A stretch of 64,000 bases of DNA from Phycisphaerae bacterium (GCA_016782885.1 JADHXQ010000001.1:40732-104731), one strand, 5' to 3'. Shown: positions 10,383 through 20,942, counted from the first letter of the stretch. Numbers and translations: made by a program. The notes: a model not told the origin generated them from the sequence alone.

Positions 10383-10757
10383 CTACCTCATGCAGACCAG
10401 ACACTCTCTGACCGAATTGAGCAGTTCATCGCACGTGAACGGTTTCGGCAAACGCCCGATTATGTAGCGCTCCAGATTTGAATCGTTGGGAGCCATGTCG
10501 TGCAGCGCCGAAAACAGACAGATCGCGACCCCGTCGACAAGGCCCTCTTCAACCATCACTCCAATGGTATCCCAACCGTCGAGGTCGGGCATCATTATGT
10601 CCATGAGAATCAGACCCTTGAACCCGTTTCGGACATCCTCGAGGCATTTTCGTCCGGAGTCAACAACGCTCAAATCATAACCCGCCTCCAACAAGAGGAT
10701 ACTAACCACCCGCTGAATAGCAGGGTCATCATCGACTAACATCACGCGTTCTACCAT
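10383..10757 (-). CDS. Response regulator receiver-domain protein
   Basis: VMLVDDDPAIQRVVSILLLEAGY, LILMDIMMPDLDGW, KPFTCDELL. Confidence 0.92.
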   Translation of the reverse strand: MVERVMLVDDDPAIQRVVSILLLEAGYDLSVVDSGRKCLEDVRNGFKGLILMDIMMPDLDGWDTIGVMVEEGLVDGVAICLFSALHDMAPNDSNLERYIIGRLPKPFTCDELLNSVRECLVCMR

Positions 10758-11017
10758 ACATCATTCTCCGGTAGCATCTGAAATATCATAGCGCCTCCAT
10801 GCATATTCGGTTGATTTTTGACCAAGACTCGTCTGAGCAAGTGCTACCCGCTCCTAATCGGCCTTTTCCGTAAATTCGTTGAGTTTTTGCCGATATGACG
10901 CAAACCAAGCTGTAACGCCCCCTTCCAGCGATGCGGCCGTAGAAACGAATGATTCGTTGAATATTCCCGCAGTAATTGCTATTCTGTCTTGTTGTTCAAC
11001 CAAAAAGGACTCGCATT

Positions 11018-12337
11018 TTGACCGAAATTGCCAAGCACAAGCTTCAGAACGTGGACGAACCTAATCTCTACCGCAAGGTGTTCCCGTATACGGAACTTCC
11101 GCAGGTGGTGTTCGAGGATTCGGCCCCTCCGATGGCGCCCGCCAAGGGAATATGGGTAACAGACACCACTTTTCGCGACGGGCAGCAGGCTCGACCGCCC
11201 TATACCACTGAACAGATAGTCAACCTGTTCAAACTCGTACACAAACTCGATGGTGGATCAGGACTTATCCGCCAGAGCGAGTTCTTCATCTATTCGGATA
11301 AAGACCGTCATGCCGTAGAGCAATGCCAATCCCTGGGATACAAGTTCCCGGAAGTCACCGGATGGATCCGCGCGGTGAAATACGACTTTGAACTGGTAAA
11401 GGCGATGCAGTTGCCCGAAACGGGTATCCTGACCAGTTGCAGCGATTACCACATCTTCCTGAAACTCAAGAAGAATCGTAAGCAGGTGCTCCAGCAGTAC
11501 CTTGACATTGTCCGCGCCGCGTTGGAGCAAAACATCCGCCCGCGATGCCACTTCGAGGACATAACCCGGGCCGACTTTTACGGATTTGTCGTACCGTTCG
11601 CCATCGAGTTGATGAAGCTGCGCCAGGAATCCGGTATCGATATCAAGATACGCCTGTGCGACACGATGGGATTCGGCGTACCGTGGGCCCAGGCGGCGCT
11701 GCCCAGGAGCGTCCCGAAACTCGTGCGAGGACTCATCGAAGAGGCCGGAGTACCGGGCAAGCTGCTGGAATGGCACGGGCATAACGATTTCTACAAGTCC
11801 GTGGTGAATCCTGAGACCGCGTGGTTATACGGATGCGCCTCGTGCAACGCGAGCCTTCTGGGAATCGGCGAGCGAACGGGCAATACGCCGCTGGAAGCCA
11901 TGGTAATCCAAGCCGCCCAACTCCGCGGTATGCACTCGAAGATCAAGTATCCCGTGATAACCGAGATCGCCGAGTACTTCCGCGATGAAATCGGGCACGA
12001 GATTCCCAGCAACCTGCCCCTGGTCGGGCGAGACTTCAACACAACCCGCGCGGGCATTCACGCCGACGGACTGCTCAAGTGCGAAGAGATATACAGTTGT
12101 TTTGACACCCAGAACATCCTCCACCGACCCGTCGCGGTCGCTGTTACCGACAAGTCGGGAGCCGCGGGAATCAAGCATTGGATCGATATCAACTACGGTT
12201 TGAACGTTCCAAAGGACGATGCACGCCTTCTGGCGATTCGCGATCGAGTTGAAGCCGAATACGAGATCGATCGAACTACAGCAATAAGTGATTCCGAAAT
12301 GCACGAGTGGTACGCCGAATCGTTCGACCGGGAGTAA
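11018..12337 (+). CDS. DRE-TIM metallolyase: homocitrate/isopropylmalate synthase family, Re-citrate synthase-like
   Basis: VTDTTFRDGQQARPPYTTEQIVNLFKLVHKLDGGSGLIRQSEFFIYS, EWHGHNDFYKSVVN, GERTGNTPLE. Start is probably TTG at 11018. Confidence 0.85.
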   Translation: MTEIAKHKLQNVDEPNLYRKVFPYTELPQVVFEDSAPPMAPAKGIWVTDTTFRDGQQARPPYTTEQIVNLFKLVHKLDGGSGLIRQSEFFIYSDKDRHAVEQCQSLGYKFPEVTGWIRAVKYDFELVKAMQLPETGILTSCSDYHIFLKLKKNRKQVLQQYLDIVRAALEQNIRPRCHFEDITRADFYGFVVPFAIELMKLRQESGIDIKIRLCDTMGFGVPWAQAALPRSVPKLVRGLIEEAGVPGKLLEWHGHNDFYKSVVNPETAWLYGCASCNASLLGIGERTGNTPLEAMVIQAAQLRGMHSKIKYPVITEIAEYFRDEIGHEIPSNLPLVGRDFNTTRAGIHADGLLKCEEIYSCFDTQNILHRPVAVAVTDKSGAAGIKHWIDINYGLNVPKDDARLLAIRDRVEAEYEIDRTTAISDSEMHEWYAESFDRE

Positions 12338-12486
12338 TTCTCATCTACATAACGGACCGGTCAAAACCCCCCGGTCCGTGCCATATTTGCCGTCGCCTTG
12401 CGTTTGTATAATATAGAGTGCAGACTGTGCAACCGCGGTCCGATAGTTGCCGATAAGTAACAGCAGGCCCGTACAATGACAGCGAT

Positions 12487-15400
12487 ATGACCACACTCCC
12501 AAGATATTACGGCGTTGACCAGGTTATCCGGCGATTGCAGACCGTTCACGTTCGCCGCCACACCATTCGAATGATGACGTTCGTCGCCGGCGTTTTCTCG
12601 GTGGTGATGGCCTCGCTGGTTTTGACCACACTTGCAGGAGGCTACTGGTCGGACCAGCCTCCAACCGCACTTCGCTGGGCACTGGGCCTCTTATGCCTGA
12701 CGCTCTGGGCGGGCGCCCTGGGCGTCTTGGTGATACGTGGCGTGTTGTGGCGACAGACACCCGCACAGACCGCTCGATTTGTCGAAGAAGCCGCTCCCTC
12801 CCTGCGGAACAACCTGATTAACTCGATTCTGCTTGCCCGCGACACCGATCAAGTCAGCCCTGAACTGGTTCAGCAGGCAATCAGCGAAACAGTCGCAGCG
12901 GCCGAAAATACCGACCTGTCCGAAAGCATATCGTATCGGCTGTTGCAGCGATGGGGGCTGGGGGCGATGCTTGCGGGTATGCTGGCGGGCTTGATGGTAA
13001 TCCTGCAACCAGGCCCGTTTCAGCGAGGTCTTACCGCCGCTCTGATGCCCTGGAAATACGTGCCTCGCGTCAACGAGATCGGCGGGGTCACGATCTCGCC
13101 AGGTGACGCGACAATTCTCGCGGGCCAGCGCCTAGTTATAACGGCCGACATCCCCGCTCTGGACGATCGTGGAATGGACCAAACCAAACTCGCGTCGGCG
13201 CTTGCAAGACTCAAGCCTCGAGTAATCGTCGCCGGAAGAGAGACGCACCTGCTCATGCTCGGTGGAACAAGCGGAAAGTTCACCTGTGACCTGAACGCCA
13301 TAATGAGTGATCTCGACTACGCCGTCGTTGTGGGAACAGATCGCTGGCCCGAAGACAAACCCTATTACAGCATCAAGGTGGCCAGAGACATCAAAGTCAA
13401 AAGTCACATCATGGTATACACTTTCCCCCCCTACACGCGTAGAGAGCCCCGGAAAGTCGCCGACAGCGGTGGGATCATAGAAGCCCCCATAGGCTCGACA
13501 GTCCGCATGACGGTAGTTCTGTCGAATCCCGTACCGGAAATATCACTCGATATCAAGGGCAAGGCTGCGACCCGGATGCAACCGTCTGCTGACGGAAGAA
13601 CATTCACCGCAACGTTGCCCGTGGACGCCGACGGCGGATATCGCATGTCATTGCGGGACGAACAAGACCGCACCATTCTCTATCTGCCCGATCCGGCTGC
13701 AAGCCAAGCCGACGCCCCCACGCCCGCCGCCGGGAAGATCATGGACGGTTACTATCCCATCCGGGCCATTCCCGACGCACCTCCGAAGATCACGTTCCTC
13801 CTTCCGGGACGCGACCTGACAGTAGCCCCCGGAACCAAGGTGCGAATGAAGATCAAAGTCACCGACAAGTTCGGTCTGGAGAACATGACACTGTTCGTCG
13901 GGAAGTCTGACGGAAAAGTCGCCGGCGTGCTCTCTCGCGATCTCAAAGGCGTCCCGGACGAACTGATTGAATACGAGTACACCGTCGCGGCGAATCTCCC
14001 CGATGATGGAACGGTAGTGCTCGGATACAACGCGACGACCACCGATCAGCGGAAACTGCCCAAACTCAAACTCGGACCCCAGACTTCATCCTCCAAGACA
14101 TTCAAAATAACCGTACAGGACGCGACAAAACTCGCCGAACAAACCGCCAAACGATACCAGGAGTTACGTAAGAAACTCCTGGAAATACTCAGAATCCAAC
14201 TCTCGCAACGTGTAAACACCGCCATCTGCAAGACCCAACACACCAGGCTCCCGAATATCAACAAGACGGGCAAGGAGATATTCATCGGACAAAAGGCGGT
14301 GCGAGACGGTATGCTCTGGCTGCTGACAAAGCACAAATTCGACCAGGACATGCTCGCGATCCAGCAGGAAATCGCTCGCCTGTTCACAAACGAAGCCAAG
14401 ACCGCAATCGACCAGGCCCAGATACTCGTCACTCTCGGCGCTATGGGCCAGCGAAACAAGGCGTGCGACGATCTGGCGGGCTCACAAAACAGGATAATCG
14501 AGGCCATCCAGTCAATGCTGGCGATAATGCCCGAACTGGTCGGTAAGAAAGAGAAAAAAGCCACCTCCGCCAACGACCTTCCGCCCGACGTGCAGGCAAA
14601 ACTCGCGGAACTCAAGACCAAACTCGAACAGTTCGCCGAAGGCCAGAAAAAGGTAATAGAAGCGGCCAAGCGACTGACAAAGGCGCCTGTTGATACTTTC
14701 CAGGGAGAAGACGAAAAAATTCTCAACGATCTCAAAACCGCCGAAGATAACTGGGAAAAGTTCATCAATGAAGCACTGGCAGACTTCTCCAAACTGGCTG
14801 AGCAGGACTTCTCGAACCCCGCCATGCTCAAAGAACTGCTGTCGGTCAAGTGCGACGTGACGATGGCCAAGGACGCCCTGTCCAAGAAGGCCGCCGAAAT
14901 CGCCGTCGCCGCCGCGGGCTCGGCGAAAACCAAGGCCGAAAAGGAAATGGACAACCTCGAGAAGTGGCTGCCCGACAAACCTGACCGGGAAAAGTGGTCC
15001 ATGGAGGCCCCCGCCGGCGGGCAGGAGAACATCGAAATGCCCGATCTGCCCGACGAACTGGAAGACCTCGTCGGCGACCTGCTGGAAGAAGAGGAAGACC
15101 TTTTCGAGGAGATGGCCGACGTATCGGCCAAAGCCACCGACAGCGGCGAAAAAGGCCTCGGTTGGGACGCACTGGACGGACCGATATCCAGCATGGCCGC
15201 AAAGGGAGTAACGGGCAACCAGCTCCCCAATCCCTCTGAGATATCCGGGCGATCGGGCGAAGGCAGGCAGGGGAAGTCTACCGGCGAATTCGTCGAGGAC
15301 AAAGCAGTCGGTAAGGGTGGGCGACGCACACCGACGCGTCTGACGCCGGAACCTTTCTCGAAGGGAGAAGTCGATGACAAGGGTTCCGAGGCCGAGGGCG

Positions 15401-15849
15401 GTTCGACCGGTGGCGGAAAGATTTCAGGCAGCGGCGCCGAGGGGCTCGAAGGGCCCCTGCCGCCGGAAGTCAAGAAAGACCTCAAACGCCTGTCCGGAAA
15501 ACAGGCAGCCCTGATAAACAAGGCCGAGCAGATTCGAGCACAGTTCAAGGTGACCGATCATTCAAACCTGCGGCTCTTCCAGGCAATCACCCTCATGAAT
15601 CGCGTCAAGGACGATCTGGACAAGTTCCGCTACCACAATGCTCTGAGGGCCCGCAAGGAAGTGGTCGGAGCACTACAGGACACCGCAATGCTGCTGTCGG
15701 GCGACGTGGACGTTCAGGCCGACGCCACCTCCTCGATGCCGAAATACATCCGCGACGACATCGCTGATGCAATGAACGGTACGCTGCCTGAAGAATTCCG
15801 AGAAGTACTCAAGCAGTACTATCACAGACTTAACCAGGAAGGCAAGTAA
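12487..15849 (+). CDS. Large membrane-anchored protein, DUF4175-like, coiled-coil C-terminal half
   Basis: Two N-terminal TM segments, then a long extracytoplasmic and Lys/Glu-rich helical region; family assignment tentative. Confidence 0.55.
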   Translation: MTTLPRYYGVDQVIRRLQTVHVRRHTIRMMTFVAGVFSVVMASLVLTTLAGGYWSDQPPTALRWALGLLCLTLWAGALGVLVIRGVLWRQTPAQTARFVEEAAPSLRNNLINSILLARDTDQVSPELVQQAISETVAAAENTDLSESISYRLLQRWGLGAMLAGMLAGLMVILQPGPFQRGLTAALMPWKYVPRVNEIGGVTISPGDATILAGQRLVITADIPALDDRGMDQTKLASALARLKPRVIVAGRETHLLMLGGTSGKFTCDLNAIMSDLDYAVVVGTDRWPEDKPYYSIKVARDIKVKSHIMVYTFPPYTRREPRKVADSGGIIEAPIGSTVRMTVVLSNPVPEISLDIKGKAATRMQPSADGRTFTATLPVDADGGYRMSLRDEQDRTILYLPDPAASQADAPTPAAGKIMDGYYPIRAIPDAPPKITFLLPGRDLTVAPGTKVRMKIKVTDKFGLENMTLFVGKSDGKVAGVLSRDLKGVPDELIEYEYTVAANLPDDGTVVLGYNATTTDQRKLPKLKLGPQTSSSKTFKITVQDATKLAEQTAKRYQELRKKLLEILRIQLSQRVNTAICKTQHTRLPNINKTGKEIFIGQKAVRDGMLWLLTKHKFDQDMLAIQQEIARLFTNEAKTAIDQAQILVTLGAMGQRNKACDDLAGSQNRIIEAIQSMLAIMPELVGKKEKKATSANDLPPDVQAKLAELKTKLEQFAEGQKKVIEAAKRLTKAPVDTFQGEDEKILNDLKTAEDNWEKFINEALADFSKLAEQDFSNPAMLKELLSVKCDVTMAKDALSKKAAEIAVAAAGSAKTKAEKEMDNLEKWLPDKPDREKWSMEAPAGGQENIEMPDLPDELEDLVGDLLEEEEDLFEEMADVSAKATDSGEKGLGWDALDGPISSMAAKGVTGNQLPNPSEISGRSGEGRQGKSTGEFVEDKAVGKGGRRTPTRLTPEPFSKGEVDDKGSEAEGGSTGGGKISGSGAEGLEGPLPPEVKKDLKRLSGKQAALINKAEQIRAQFKVTDHSNLRLFQAITLMNRVKDDLDKFRYHNALRARKEVVGALQDTAMLLSGDVDVQADATSSMPKYIRDDIADAMNGTLPEEFREVLKQYYHRLNQEGK

Positions 15850-15944
15850 ACGTGCAATCAGGCTCCGTCTGGGCACACGACACCATTGGCGCCGAATTGC
15901 CCTGATACGCCCGGCCGGTCAACTTCATGAGATAGTATCGCGGC

Positions 15945-16388
15945 ATGACGCTTTTTACCCGAAAGACACCATGGTACTCAGGCGGTCTGGCATTCGAATG
16001 TCAGGGGTGCGGTGGTTGCTGTGCCGGACCGCAGGAGGGCTATGTGTGGGTGACTCAAGACGAAGTTGAAGCTATCGCCGCACACCTGAGGATCACTCCC
16101 GGGGAAATGATGGACAAGTATGTCCGCCGGGTCGGCAGGCGGATGAGCCTCAAGGAAGTAAAGCCGACCATGGACTGTATTTTCCTGGAAACCGACAATG
16201 ACGGACAGAGGGCATGCAGAATATACAGCTTCCGCCCCACGCAGTGTCGAACCTGGCCGTTCTGGAAGTCCAACCTCGTGAACTCCGACAACTGGGCGAT
16301 GGCGGGAATTCGGTGTGTCGGAATTAACCGGGGCAAGCTGTATAACCTCGAAGAGATCGAGACCCGCCGCAATGCCACCCGAGAATAA
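15945..16388 (+). CDS. YkgJ-like cysteine-cluster protein
   Basis: FECQGCGGCCAGPQEGYVWVTQDEVEAIA, CRIYSFRPTQCRTWPFW. Confidence 0.85.
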   Translation: MTLFTRKTPWYSGGLAFECQGCGGCCAGPQEGYVWVTQDEVEAIAAHLRITPGEMMDKYVRRVGRRMSLKEVKPTMDCIFLETDNDGQRACRIYSFRPTQCRTWPFWKSNLVNSDNWAMAGIRCVGINRGKLYNLEEIETRRNATRE

Positions 16389-16875
16389 TCTCCAACCCAC
16401 CAACGCCCGCGGACTGGCGCAAGCGGTCATGCAATGCCGGCGGAACAATTCGTTCTTGCGGGCAATACTCGATGTTTACGAAGACCTCGATCGGGCAACC
16501 GGAGGAGACAAAAATAAAAAGCTCTGTTTGGGCGGTGGGGCCTGCTGCAGATTCGATCTGTTTGACCACCGCCTGTATGCGACTCTCGGAGAACTCGCCG
16601 TGCTGAAGCGAGCCCGAATGGTCGATCCTTCACGTACGGCGCGCAATCGATGCCCATACCAGCAGGGTCCGAAATGTCTGGCCCGACTGAATCGCCCGCT
16701 GGGATGCCGAGTCTTCTTCTGCCGCGAAACCCGCGAAAAATCCGATATAAATAACAATGGCGTTTACGAAACGTTTCACCGGCGAATTTGCGACTTGCAC
16801 GCGAGACACAATATTCCTTATGCATACATCGAGTTGATTTCGGGTTTGAAGATATTACACGAGTTTTGCCGTTGA
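16372..16875 (+). CDS. Second cysteine-cluster (YkgJ-like) protein, overlapping the previous gene
   Basis: LCLGGGACCRFDLFDHRLYATLGELAVL, CPYQQGPKCLARLNRPLGCRVFFC; start codon overlaps the preceding CDS by 17 nt. Confidence 0.75.
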   Translation: MPPENNLQPTNARGLAQAVMQCRRNNSFLRAILDVYEDLDRATGGDKNKKLCLGGGACCRFDLFDHRLYATLGELAVLKRARMVDPSRTARNRCPYQQGPKCLARLNRPLGCRVFFCRETREKSDINNNGVYETFHRRICDLHARHNIPYAYIELISGLKILHEFCR

Positions 16876-16900
16876 CACCGCCTCGGAAAGGTTTTATTAT
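16872..16900 (+). promoter_or_regulatory. Sigma70-type promoter
   Basis: TTGACA-N17-TATTAT upstream of the small lipoprotein gene. Confidence 0.6.
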
Positions 16901-16961
16901 TCTGCGAGAGTGCAGACCGCGATGGAGCGGGTCTTCACTGACCGTGTACTCATTGAGGTTA

Positions 16962-17189
16962 ATGGACATGAATAAGCATTGCATTCTACTGGTGCTTGTA
17001 TTGTTGGCGATGGTGTTTGTCTCCGGGTGTCTCGGGCCCAATACGGGCGAAACGGGTCAAGAACGGTCCTGGCGGATCACCCAGGGTTGGAAACTGGACC
17101 GGCGCATGCTCGCCGACGACTGGGATTACATCATGCTGATAAACAAGAACTCCACGTTGTCGCAGTGGCATCAACGTATGGGTTACTGA
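16962..17189 (+). CDS. Small lipoprotein
   Basis: MDMNKHCILLVLVLLAMVFVSGC lipobox. Confidence 0.7.
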   Translation: MDMNKHCILLVLVLLAMVFVSGCLGPNTGETGQERSWRITQGWKLDRRMLADDWDYIMLINKNSTLSQWHQRMGY

Positions 17190-17222
17190 TCTGATCCGCC
17201 CTGCCTGATTGTTCCAAGACCC

Positions 17223-17262
17223 TCCGACACGCCGCCAGAAGCGCCGCGTCGGCGGGTTTTGT
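17223..17262 (+). terminator. Probable terminator after the small lipoprotein gene
   Basis: GC-rich imperfect hairpin ccgacacgccgcc...gcgccgcgtcgg followed by cgggttttgtt. Confidence 0.45.
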
Positions 17263-17337
17263 TGTCTGGTCCCTCAAACCTGAAACCGCTCGAAAACCCG
17301 CGGCGGCCTCAAAGACAGAAGTATCGGAGCGACAGTC

Positions 17338-17853
17338 ATGAGCAAAGCAAACCGACTGGCCGTTTTCCCAGGTACGTTTGACCCGATCACTAACGGTCAC
17401 CTCGATGTTATCAAACGAGGCATGCGACTCTTTGACGAGTTGGTGGTGGCTGTCGGTAATAATCCGGAAAAGGCCGCCATGCTGGACGCCAAAACGCGGG
17501 TGGAGGTCGTCAGGCAATCTACGGTCGACATTCCCGGCGTGCGAGTCGAGATGTTCTCGGGGCTCACCATCGACTTCGCCGCAAGCGTCTCGGCCACGGT
17601 GATACTGCGTGGTATTCGCGACTCGAGCGACCTCCACTTCGAGTACGATGTGGCATTGACTAATCGCGTGGTAGCTGGAATTGAAACGGTCTTTATAATC
17701 CCCAGCACCGAGCACGCCTTCACTTCATCGAGCCTGATCAAGCAGATTGCAAGAATGGGTGGCGACGTTTCTGCAATGGTGCCGCCCGCGGCCCTGCCTC
17801 ACTTGAAAGCATGCTGCAATGCGCCCGGACCGGACAACACCCTGAACGAATGA
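17338..17853 (+). CDS. coaD: Pantetheine-phosphate adenylyltransferase
   Basis: AVFPGTFDPITNGHLDVIKRG, ILRGIRDSSDLHFEYDVALTNR. Confidence 0.96.
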   Translation: MSKANRLAVFPGTFDPITNGHLDVIKRGMRLFDELVVAVGNNPEKAAMLDAKTRVEVVRQSTVDIPGVRVEMFSGLTIDFAASVSATVILRGIRDSSDLHFEYDVALTNRVVAGIETVFIIPSTEHAFTSSSLIKQIARMGGDVSAMVPPAALPHLKACCNAPGPDNTLNE

Positions 17854-17858
17854 GCCTA

Positions 17859-17906
17859 CACGGCAAACGGATCAACAGCCGGCACGGCAAACGGATCAAA
17901 AGCCAA
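17859..17906. repeat. 24-bp tandem duplication (x2)
   Basis: cacggcaaacggatcaacagccgg cacggcaaacggatcaaaagccaa. Confidence 0.7.
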
Positions 17907-18001
17907 CAGCTAACAAGAAACGTCCGAATTTCAAGTAACGGACAACGGCAACGATACCTGCCATTGTCGTCGCCGTAGCCGCTCAACGTGCGCAAAAAAC
18001 A

Positions 18002-18060
18002 AGGCGCCAGGAGAGGGGGGCCTGGCGCCTCAAACTCGGTCAAGAGGGAATATGACCGAG
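18002..18060. terminator. Two adjacent hairpins between convergent coaD and nadD
   Basis: aggcgccagg-n9-cctggcgcct (18002-18030), then ctcggtca...tgaccgag. Confidence 0.55.
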
Positions 18061-18186
18061 GAGCCTCATAGTTACCAAACATTATAATAAGCGATTACCT
18101 ACCAATATGTCAAGCAAAGAATATTTTTTTCTGACCATTCCCACACCGCCCAATTGCAAGTCCACAACAACTGAAGATAACAAAAC

Positions 18187-18858
18187 TTACCGGTCGCCAT
18201 CCGCACCCCCGCCGCAAACCGGGCCGCTCGATCCGTCGCGGAGGTACAAACCTCGCGATCTGATGTACTCCTCGACCGCATCGGGCACCATATACCGGAC
18301 CGGTAATCCCGCGGACAGACGCTCTCGAATTGCTGAAGATGAAATATCGATCAGAGGTGTTGTACATATCCCAACTATCAAATCTGCCGCCAGACGCTTG
18401 CCAAAACGCTCAACCAGTAGAGCGGATATCGCCCCCATCTTCTCATGCCACGGGGGACGGGCCGCTATCACGAACCGCGCCAGTTTCACAACGTCGTCCG
18501 CCCTGTACCAATCAGGCAGATCCGCCAGCATGTCAGCGCCTACCACCAGGTCGATCGGCCTGTCATCACCGCAAGCCTCCCGAATCTCCAGCAACGTATC
18601 AAATGTGTAGCTGGGGGCTGCACGCTGGAGTTCAGTTTGCGATACTTCAAATAAATCGTCGCCCTTAACGGCAAGGTTCAACATTTCCAGTCTGTCGGTG
18701 TCCGGCGCGGCGGCCGGGCCTTTGTGAGGCCCCCTGCCTGATGGAACAAGCGTAACACGTCGATATCCACGCTCCTCGGCCACTGCCCGCGCAGCAATCA
18801 GGTGCCCGTTATGCACCGGGTCAAACGTTCCGCCAAACAGTACGATCCGTTCAGTCAT
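18187..18858 (-). CDS. nadD: Nicotinate-nucleotide adenylyltransferase
   Basis: VLFGGTFDPVHNGHLIAARAVAEE; DISSSAIRERL; start placed at MTERIV inside the longer ORF. Confidence 0.93.
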   Translation of the reverse strand: MTERIVLFGGTFDPVHNGHLIAARAVAEERGYRRVTLVPSGRGPHKGPAAAPDTDRLEMLNLAVKGDDLFEVSQTELQRAAPSYTFDTLLEIREACGDDRPIDLVVGADMLADLPDWYRADDVVKLARFVIAARPPWHEKMGAISALLVERFGKRLAADLIVGICTTPLIDISSSAIRERLSAGLPVRYMVPDAVEEYIRSRGLYLRDGSSGPVCGGGADGDR

Positions 18859-19030
18859 CATGGTTTTCCGGGCGAGTTCGACACATCGTCTTGACTCCAA
18901 GCCCGCTTTATTGTATAAGTTTTGGCCCCCAATAGCGAACTCTTGTGTGTCCGACTCCCGGTCACCGAGACTCGCCATGACAAACGCTACCGCACGGGCG
19001 AATCCCTGCGAAAGCAAGAATGGAAGACCA

Positions 19031-20878
19031 ATGGAACAGAAGCACGCTGACATACTGACGGGTACAATCGACGCCGAGTCGCTGGCAAAGCTTGAGGCTC
19101 TGGACAACGACAAGGCAAACGCCTTTATCGCCGACGCCGTGGCGTTGTGCAAACCGCGGACGGTGGTGGTCTGCAATGACGATCCGGGCGACATCGCGAT
19201 GATCCGCCAGGCAGCCATCGACAACTGCGAAGAGAAGCCCCTGGCGATGGAAGGGCACACCCTCCATTTCGACGGGCCCGGCGACCAGGCACGCGACAAG
19301 AAGGTCACCAAATACCTCGTGCCCGAAGGCGAGCACCTCGACGAAAAACTAAACTGCACCGATCGCGAAGCCGGACTGGCCGAGTTGCGCGAAATATTCG
19401 ACGGCTCCATGGCCAGCAGGACGATGTACGTCCGCTTCTTCTGCCTCGGTCCGGTCGACTCGCAGTTCAGCATCTCCTGCCTGCAGCTTACCGATTCGGC
19501 TTACGTCGCCCACAGCGAAGACATGCTCTATCGCGCCGGTTATGAGCAGTTCAAGCGACTCGGACCCGACGGCGAGTTCTTCCGCTACCTGCATACCGCC
19601 GGGCGCATGGAAAACAACGTTTCGGTCGACGTCGACAAGCGCCGCATCTACATGGACCACACGCAGAACACCGTATACAGCACCAACACGCAGTACGCCG
19701 GCAACACTGTGGGCCTCAAGAAGCTCTCGCTGCGTCTGGCGATCCGCAAAGCCGACCGCGAAGGATGGCTGGCAGAGCACATGTTCATCATGGGCGTCAA
19801 CGGACCGTCCGACCGCGTGACCTACATCGCCGGGGCATTCCCCAGCGCCTGCGGAAAGACCTCCACGGCGATGCTGCCGGGCGAGACCATCGTCGGCGAC
19901 GATCTGGCGTACTTCAAGGCTATCGACGGAAAAGCCATCGCAGTCAACGTCGAAGCCGGAATTTTCGGCATTATCGCCGACGTGAACGCCGAAGACGACC
20001 CGGTCATCTTCGACGTCCTGACCAGCCCGGGCGAAGTTATTTTTGGTAACGTCCTGGTAAAAGACGGCGTCCCGTACTGGATGGGCATGGGCGCCGACCT
20101 GCCCGCTGACGGAGTTAACTACCAGGGTCAGTGGACCTCGGACATGACCGACGTGAACCCCTCGCACAAGAACGCCCGCTACACCGTGCGAATCAACTCG
20201 CTGGCCAACGCCGACGTCAAAGCCGACGACGCCGACGGAGTCGAACTCGGCGCGATCGTTTACGGCGGACGCGATTCAGACATCTCCGTACCGGTCCAGC
20301 AGAGCTACGACTGGGCACACGGAATAATGATCGGCGCGTCGCTGGAATCGGAAACCACCGCAGCCACCCTCGGCGCCGAGGGCGTACGAACGTTCAATCC
20401 GATGAGCAACATGGACTTCCTGTCCATGCCGCTGAGCCGGTACATAGGCAACAATCTCGACTTCGCCAAGAAGCTCGACGCCGAGCCGATGATCTTCGGC
20501 GTGAACTACTTCCTGAAGAAGGATGGCAAGTTCCTCAACGGTAAGCTCGACAAGGGCATCTGGGTCAAGTGGATCGAGCTTCGGATCCACGGCGAGGCGG
20601 ACGCAATTCCCGCGCCCACCGGACTGATACCAAAATATGAAGACCTCGCCGATCTCTTCAGGCGGTATCGAGATTTCGAGTACACCCGGGAGATGTATGT
20701 CGAACAGTTTACGATCCGAATCCCCGAGAACATCGCCAAGCTTGACCGTATCGGAGCGATCTACGCAGATACGCCCGACACGCCGCAGGCGTTGACCGAT
20801 GCAATGGACGCACAGCGCAAACGACTGACGGACCTCCAGGCCGCCAAGGGCGACTACGTATCACCGCTGGACTTGTAG
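19031..20878 (+). CDS. pckG: Phosphoenolpyruvate carboxykinase (GTP)
   Basis: AGAFPSACGKTSTAMLPGETIVGDD kinase loop; FFLGPVDSQFSI-like N-terminus; GTP-type PCK architecture. Confidence 0.95.
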   Translation: MEQKHADILTGTIDAESLAKLEALDNDKANAFIADAVALCKPRTVVVCNDDPGDIAMIRQAAIDNCEEKPLAMEGHTLHFDGPGDQARDKKVTKYLVPEGEHLDEKLNCTDREAGLAELREIFDGSMASRTMYVRFFCLGPVDSQFSISCLQLTDSAYVAHSEDMLYRAGYEQFKRLGPDGEFFRYLHTAGRMENNVSVDVDKRRIYMDHTQNTVYSTNTQYAGNTVGLKKLSLRLAIRKADREGWLAEHMFIMGVNGPSDRVTYIAGAFPSACGKTSTAMLPGETIVGDDLAYFKAIDGKAIAVNVEAGIFGIIADVNAEDDPVIFDVLTSPGEVIFGNVLVKDGVPYWMGMGADLPADGVNYQGQWTSDMTDVNPSHKNARYTVRINSLANADVKADDADGVELGAIVYGGRDSDISVPVQQSYDWAHGIMIGASLESETTAATLGAEGVRTFNPMSNMDFLSMPLSRYIGNNLDFAKKLDAEPMIFGVNYFLKKDGKFLNGKLDKGIWVKWIELRIHGEADAIPAPTGLIPKYEDLADLFRRYRDFEYTREMYVEQFTIRIPENIAKLDRIGAIYADTPDTPQALTDAMDAQRKRLTDLQAAKGDYVSPLDL

Positions 20879-20901
20879 TCTCCAACCGGCTCAACAAACT
20901 G

Positions 20902-20942
20902 AAAAGCCTCACCGGACACAATACCCGGTGAGGCTTTTCTTG
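20902..20942. terminator. Bidirectional intrinsic terminator
   Basis: aaaagcctcaccgg (20902-20915) / ccggtgaggctttt (20925-20938), perfect 14-bp arms between convergent genes. Confidence 0.9.

Noticed and set aside
18859-19473. Long N-terminal extension of the nadD ORF (to 19473).
   Set aside because: NadD begins canonically at MTERIVLFGGTFDPVHNGH; the extension is antisense to the start of pckG.
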